Assembly: GCA_003164075.1 (NCBI GenBank)
Contig: PLRZ01000215.1
Location: 1,189-8,533, forward strand
Source of the DNA: Bryobacterales bacterium
GTDB taxonomy: Bacteria; Acidobacteriota; Terriglobia; Bryobacterales; Bryobacteraceae
DNA: 7,345 nucleotides
Reading direction: 5' to 3'
Shown: in pieces, positions 6,401 through 7,345 of the stretch
How positions within the stretch are numbered: position 1 is the first letter of the stretch
Layout: every line of letters starts with the position of its first letter
Translations under genes and position numbers: made by a program
The notes under the pieces: model-generated
What the model was told of the DNA's origin: nothing
Databases searched by the model: none
What the model saw: the letters and a program-made list of their open reading frames with translations, nothing else

Positions 6401-7345
6401 GCACCATCGGGTGGTGATGTTCGGAGGCAGCACCGGAATTGGCTCCGGGAGTGCGCAAAACGATACATGGGTGTGGGATGGCAGCAATTGGACGCAAGCG
6501 TTTCCCTCCCACGTGCCGACAGCGGTTTATGCTCCCATGATGGCCGATGGTCCGACCGGGCCGGTGCTCTTCGGCGGCCTCGATTCGTCCAGCCAGGTAT
6601 CGAGCCAGACCTGGGTGTGGAACGGGTCGGACTGGCTCCCGCAATCGCCCCTCAATTCTCCTTCGCCGCGAGACGCCGGGGGAATGGCGTTCAACAGTCA
6701 GGCCGGAGTGACGGAGCTTTTCGGCGGCGTTGCCGGGACCACCCATTTGCAGGACACCTGGCAATGGGACGGCCAGAACTGGACGCAGTTCAGCCCGGCC
6801 ACCGTTCCGCCGGCGCGGGACAGCATCGCGCTGGCCTACGACTCGGGCTTCAACCAAGCCATCCTCTTCGGGGGCTATGACGCACCGCAGCCCGAACTCG
6901 GCGACACCTGGGCGCTGGGCGGGCCCACCGTGACCAGCACCGCTTTGCCGGGAGCCACGGCCGGAGTGAGTTACACGGCCGCCGTCCCGGCGATCGGGGG
7001 CACCCCACCGTACACCTTTACGCAAACCGGCAATCCGCAGAATCTGCCCACCGGTCTGACCCTGAATAGCACCACTGGGCAGATTACCGGAGCCACCGAA
7101 GCCGCGGGGACGTATTCCGTGGGCATCTCCGTGGCCGATAGCCAGACTCTCTCCACCACTTCCACGTTCAGCCTGACCGTCACCCCGGCCACCACCCTGA
7201 CGCTTTCCCCCACCTCCCTGCCGGACGCCACTGCGGGGACCACCAACTATTCCGCCCAGCTTACCGCCGTGGGAGGCATTGCACCTTACCTCTTCTCGGC
7301 CACCGGCCTGCCTGCCGGCCTGCAACTCAACTCCAGCAACCAGAT
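321..7345 (+). CDS. Giant secreted kelch-propeller / He_PIG Ig-like repeat protein, 3' partial
   Basis: One frame is open from ATG 321 to the window edge: 2341 complete codons with no stop, read in the same frame at points throughout. The product begins with a signal peptide and consists of four six-motif kelch arrays alternating with Ig-like domains. The kelch motif has the form R….AM.YD……VLFGG……NDTW.WNG..WTQ, recurring about every 49 residues. The Ig-like domains show the He_PIG pattern GLP.GL……G.I.GTPT..G…..V.V.D. Such proteins act outside the cell, usually in binding or adhesion. No catalytic residues, transmembrane segment or C-terminal anchor are visible, but the C-terminus lies outside the window. 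Composition is rich in Ser, Thr, Gly, Asn and Trp and poor in Lys and Glu, as expected for an exported beta-protein. Start choice rests on the AGGA site and a plausible signal sequence. The kelch and Ig-like assignments are strong; function and ligand are unknown. Confidence 0.95.
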   Translation, partial: MRSPGMWVRRQSVVLRICKGLLLACLGIPSALLAQNWTQQNPAASPPARGGSAMVYDSLHHQFVLFGGVNGSNAALNDTWVYDGATWTQKSPLNSPPARVWHAMAFDSVHGNVLLFGGCTGNALPFTYLDDTWSWDGSNWTNVSSSGDPSGRQAPSMAFDSTHGQVVLFGGSSSVGTALADTWIWSGTTWSQQTTVSVPARRFASMSYDPVNQATVMFGGDNGTTPLSDTWLWNGTGWSHANPTASPTPRNTQGQAWDPVRHVTVLWAGGGEVDTWLWNGSNWTQDSPLSFPPRRTYVNMAYDLQHANMVVFGGTTATGVLNDTWALEYTYSQSWMLATSGKSASTAVGPTARTNASGVTDYNNGYVFGGSDGTSVHNDLTEWNGTQWLYWQPAHLPPARQNSSMAFDYIGGNIVLFGGNSSVSGTTLLGDTWLWNGSDWSQSSVATHPSARQGPAMVMDAQNQNTVLFGGSTGTYPADTWIWSNAAWSQVSPAASPTGRAYHSMVFDGTRNQVVLFGGYNGSYLNDTWIWNGTTWANPNPTVKPPVRSNAAMVYDSVHGEVFLYGGKNSGGALNDTWMWDGVNWTQLSASVSPGGRYGMTSSYLSTTGFFIYGGTNGTSDFQEGWAFTSPFVSTTTLPLGYYEQSYSYTITPTGGVGPYTFAPTGFPESPNSFGFSFNNSTGALTGTDQLSPGQAPVGFGITIQDSQGQSSLVVFTLNTDSPITFSPGPLPDATMGANYNVTLSASGGTSPFTYNATGLPAGLSLAGGAIVGECTASSTNVMLGVVDSLGGTASAGPYSLNCNPAPQITNTSPLPNGTVGTSYNVQLTTNAVYDAPGAAPYSWSVTANSPPAGLSLNSSGAITGTPTAAGTATFTVTFTDRWGATTNKPLQLTIVNPLTITTTALADGNLHIPYPAGQSIVPTGGAGTYHFGATNMPPGLQINAASGAITGTPTTAGQFLAQFTVTDPPASDSVQATIPITVAAAGTNSEDWIQLSSAQPPSQRVGASMFYDSVRNQTILFGGTGDGEDGNANDTYVRNGTAWNLLSPGNSPTARNGAAAAFDAAHGVGVLFGGVDNSDTNLNDTWTWNGSTWTLASTSGPPVRYGAAMAWDGHQIVLFGGSAGGSDLGDTWTWNGTAWTQQTAASVPAAREYSAMAYDAVRGNVVLFGGTNAFSSTEYSDTWIWNGSTLTWIQITTATQPPARDTFGMVFDAAHAQTVLFGGAAPSNTSYNDTWAWNGTAWTQLSPPHQPSGRSGFAMAYDAAHSEVVLFGGMDNGFNFLNDTWVFEGPVVTPLTLPAATQNVPYSATIPVQGGVSPLTYVGPASLPSGITFNASNGTFGGTPTVAGPYTISVTIQDAWGVSIVPQLSLAVNSPASLLSLLPTTLPDATQSTNYTVQLSASGGVSPYTFSATGLPAGLHLTGNQIVGQCTAASTNVMLGVTDSAFPTANSASVGPLTVHCNALPSITSTSLANGIVGTAYTATLAASGGTAPLGWTLQPGGTLPSGFGLSSGGVLTGTAASAVSSQFSATVSDLWGASANKSFTVNFYAVLSITSTSLPTGAQGSAYPSTLLAVAGGTGSGTYTFGATGLPTGLHIDSGTGSITGTPTQSGTFHPNFTVSDLTPQTVSKQLTLIVNAASNLSLLPTTLPDATQSTNYTVQLSASGGVTPYTFSATGLPAGLLHAGNQITGQCTAASTTVMLGVTDSATPTANSASVGPLTVHCNALPSITSTSSLANGIVGTAYTATLAASGGTAPLGWTLQPGGTLPSGFGLSSGGVLTGTAASAVSSQFSATVSDLWSASANKLFTVNFYAVLSITSTSLPTGAQGSAYSSTLLAVAGGTGSGTYTFGATGLPTGLHIDSGTGAITGTPTQFGTFQPSFTVSDQTPQTVTRQISLTILSATGSPNWTNLNPASAPAARDSYALAYDPVRAVTVLYGGHGFNDTWTFGFPSQWTQQSPTAAPHSQLGAAMAWSASENNIVLFGGQTNGTNLNQTWVWDGANWTQKSPSTNPPGRYFAGMAADSAHHRVVMFGGSTGIGSGSAQNDTWVWDGSNWTQAFPSHVPTAVYAPMMADGPTGPVLFGGLDSSSQVSSQTWVWNGSDWLPQSPLNSPSPRDAGGMAFNSQAGVTELFGGVAGTTHLQDTWQWDGQNWTQFSPATVPPARDSIALAYDSGFNQAILFGGYDAPQPELGDTWALGGPTVTSTALPGATAGVSYTAAVPAIGGTPPYTFTQTGNPQNLPTGLTLNSTTGQITGATEAAGTYSVGISVADSQTLSTTSTFSLTVTPATTLTLSPTSLPDATAGTTNYSAQLTAVGGIAPYLFSATGLPAGLQLNSSNQ
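426..1307 (+). repeat. Kelch array P1: six motifs, predicted six-bladed beta-propeller
   Basis: Covers residues 36-329. It opens with a lone NWTQQ strand, followed by six motifs whose leading Arg codons are at 465, 615, 774, 921, 1068 and 1200 (residues 49, 99, 152, 201, 250, 294). Each motif has a hydrophobic-YD strand, a VLFGG-type Gly-Gly strand, DTW.W and, in motifs 1-5, a final W strand. Motif 6 stops at NDTWALEY without that strand. The initial NWTQ can supply it, which is the 'velcro' closure known for kelch propellers. Motif 5 is shortest and has WAGGG in place of LFGG. Motif 2 carries Cys119, the only cysteine of the mature visible protein outside the A domains. A six-bladed fold is inferred from the motif count. 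Confidence 0.85.
1314..2204 (+). repeat. Kelch array P2: six motifs, predicted six-bladed beta-propeller
   Basis: Covers residues 332-628. It begins with a degenerate W strand (SQSWMLAT) and a short linker. Six motifs follow, with Arg codons at 1377, 1518, 1674, 1818, 1962 and 2109 (residues 353, 400, 452, 500, 548, 597). Motif 1 is divergent (YVFGG, then NDLTEWNG in place of NDTW.WNG). Motif 6 ends at EGWAF with no trailing W strand, again leaving the first strand of the array to close the ring. P2 follows P1 directly, with no Ig-like domain between them, unlike P3 and P4. The 59-residue step from the last P1 motif to the first P2 motif exceeds the usual 47-53 and marks the boundary. A 7+5 split cannot be fully excluded. 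Confidence 0.8.
2208..2480 (+). repeat. Ig-like domain X1
   Basis: Covers residues 630-720. It starts with STTTLPLG, then a Tyr-rich strand and GGVGPYTF, then STGALTGTD in the place of the usual G.I.GTPT turn, then ITIQDSQGQSS. It is the most divergent of the Ig-like copies and is placed in class X because, like X2 and X3, it comes directly after a kelch array and precedes an A domain. Likely a spacer stalk domain. Confidence 0.65.
2481..3281 (+). repeat. Ig-like triplet A1-B1-C1 (He_PIG type)
   Basis: Three domains lie in series. A1 (2481-2732, residues 721-804) has LPDAT, SASGG, GLPAGL and the cysteine pair Cys775/Cys803. B1 (2733-3011, residues 805-897) has the textbook pattern PPAGLSLNSSGAITGTPTAA, then FTDRWGATTNK. 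C1 (3012-3281, residues 898-987) has GAGTYHFGATNMPPGLQI and ITGTPTTAG. Each matches its counterpart in the later A2-B2-C2 and A3-B3-C3 modules in order and in key phrases, but with many more differences, so this is an older copy of the module. The short linker AAGTNSEDW leads straight into kelch array P3. Confidence 0.8.
3294..4190 (+). repeat. Kelch array P3: six motifs, predicted six-bladed beta-propeller
   Basis: Covers residues 992-1290. An opening DWIQL strand is followed by six motifs with Arg codons at 3333, 3486, 3633, 3774, 3933 and 4083 (residues 1005, 1056, 1105, 1152, 1205, 1255), spaced 47-53 residues apart. Five of the six have LFGG and an NDTW.WNG-like segment. Motif 1 reads NDTYVRNG, losing both tryptophans. 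Motif 3 is short between its YD-type strand and LFGG. Motif 4 has a two-residue insertion in its last strand (STLTWIQI). Motif 6 ends at NDTWVFEG with no W strand, leaving DWIQL to close the ring. This is the most regular of the four arrays. Confidence 0.88.
4191..4448 (+). repeat. Ig-like domain X2 (He_PIG type)
   Basis: Covers residues 1291-1376. It has TLPAATQNVPYSATI, GGVSPLTYV, SLPSGITFNASNGTFGGTPT, then VTIQDAWG. It sits directly after P3 and before A2, the same position as X1 and X3. There is no cysteine. This is a clear match to the He_PIG pattern. Confidence 0.8.
4449..5234 (+). repeat. Ig-like triplet A2-B2-C2, first copy of the tandem duplication
   Basis: A2 is 4449-4709 (residues 1377-1463, Cys1431 and Cys1462), B2 4710-4970 (residues 1464-1550) and C2 4971-5234 (residues 1551-1638). 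From 4461 onward it aligns with the following triplet at an offset of 789 bp, rising to 792 bp after a TCG insertion in the second copy. The alignment fades after about 5210. In A2 the segment NQIVGQCTAAS stands where related domains have G.I.GTPT. C2 shows the normal ITGTPTQSG. The copies stay in frame, so the duplication simply lengthens the stalk between P3 and P4. Confidence 0.92.
5235..6035 (+). repeat. Ig-like triplet A3-B3-C3, second copy of the tandem duplication
   Basis: A3 is 5235-5498 (residues 1639-1726, Cys1694 and Cys1725), B3 5499-5762 (residues 1727-1814) and C3 5763-6035 (residues 1815-1905). The match to the first copy starts at 5250. By hand I count 26 mismatches over the first 275 aligned bases, about 5 over the next 230, and roughly 20 over the remaining 240 before it breaks down near 6002. 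B3 has one extra Ser codon (STSSLANG against STSLANG). A3 reads LLHAGN where A2 reads LHLTGN. The end of C3 (ILSATGSPNW) resembles the C1-to-P3 junction and leads into P4. Confidence 0.92.
6045..6923 (+). repeat. Kelch array P4: six motifs, predicted six-bladed beta-propeller
   Basis: Covers residues 1909-2201. An opening NWTNL strand precedes six motifs starting near codons 6084, 6222, 6369, 6522, 6669 and 6816 (residues 1922, 1968, 2017, 2068, 2117, 2166), with 46-51 residue steps. Motifs 2 and 4 lack the leading Arg (SQLGAAM and AVYAPMM). Motif 1 has a shortened loop and DTWTFGFPSQW. Motif 6 ends at GDTWALGG without a W strand, the same truncated ending as P1 (DTWALEY), so NWTNL is expected to complete the last blade. 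Confidence 0.85.
6924..7196 (+). repeat. Ig-like domain X3 (He_PIG type)
   Basis: Covers residues 2202-2292. It has TALPGATAGVSYTAAV, GGTPPYTFTQTG, LPTGLTLNSTTGQITGATEAAG, then ISVADSQTLSTTS. The usual GTPT is GATE here. It follows P4 as X1 follows P2 and X2 follows P3. No cysteine. Confidence 0.8.
7197..7345 (+). repeat. Ig-like domain A4, cut by window edge
   Basis: Covers residues 2293 to 2341. TLSPTSLPDATAG, a YSAQL strand, VGGIAPYLFSATGLPAGLQL and SSNQ closely follow the A-class domains A1-A3 and diverge from classes X, B and C. The window ends just before the place where A2 and A3 carry their first cysteine (NQI.GQC). Confidence 0.8.

Noticed and set aside
6057..7325. Minus-strand open frame of 422 codons, and a similar one at 690-1505
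   Set aside because: Both are antisense to kelch and Ig-like coding sequence, rich in Gly and Arg, and without recognisable domains. They are explained by the scarcity of stop codons in G+C-rich DNA.

Overview
The window is G+C-rich and densely coding. It holds two genes on the + strand. The first 230 bases are the tail of a reading frame whose C-terminus matches the family known as 'VWFA-related Acidobacterial domain' proteins (TIGR03436), with a '(R)QYILTFPP…RVEVKNRPDLKVKTREGYW' style ending. That family, together with a very large secreted kelch/Ig-like repeat protein, suggests an acidobacterium (Acidobacteriota, Solibacter/Bryobacter-like). This taxonomic guess rests on family knowledge and not on any marker gene.

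After a 90-base gap, one uninterrupted reading frame starts at ATG 321 and runs off the right edge (2341 complete codons, no stop). It encodes a giant exported protein. A signal peptide (residues 1-34) is followed by two kinds of repeats arranged hierarchically. There are 24 kelch-like motifs in four sets of exactly six (P1 426-1307, P2 1314-2204, P3 3294-4190, P4 6045-6923), each set with a 'velcro' layout expected for a closed six-bladed beta-propeller. Between and after the sets are about 90-residue Ig-like domains of the He_PIG type, which fall into four sequence classes that I call X, A, B and C. The order is: signal - P1 - P2 - X1-A1-B1-C1 - P3 - X2-A2-B2-C2-A3-B3-C3 - P4 - X3-A4… (cut by the window).

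The A2-B2-C2 and A3-B3-C3 modules are a recent in-frame tandem duplication (offset 789 bp, then 792 bp after a 3-bp insertion). Identity along it is uneven: the B domain is nearly identical, with a 147-bp exact match, while the A domain and the end of C have diverged. Cysteines are almost confined to A domains, two per domain, and the first replaces part of the GTPT turn usual in this fold.

I see no RNA gene, mobile element, CRISPR array or convincing terminator. The long minus-strand open frames are shadows of the repetitive G+C-rich gene. The likely role of the giant protein is extracellular binding or adhesion, but no ligand or enzyme activity can be read from the sequence. Its modular layout is the main point of interest here.
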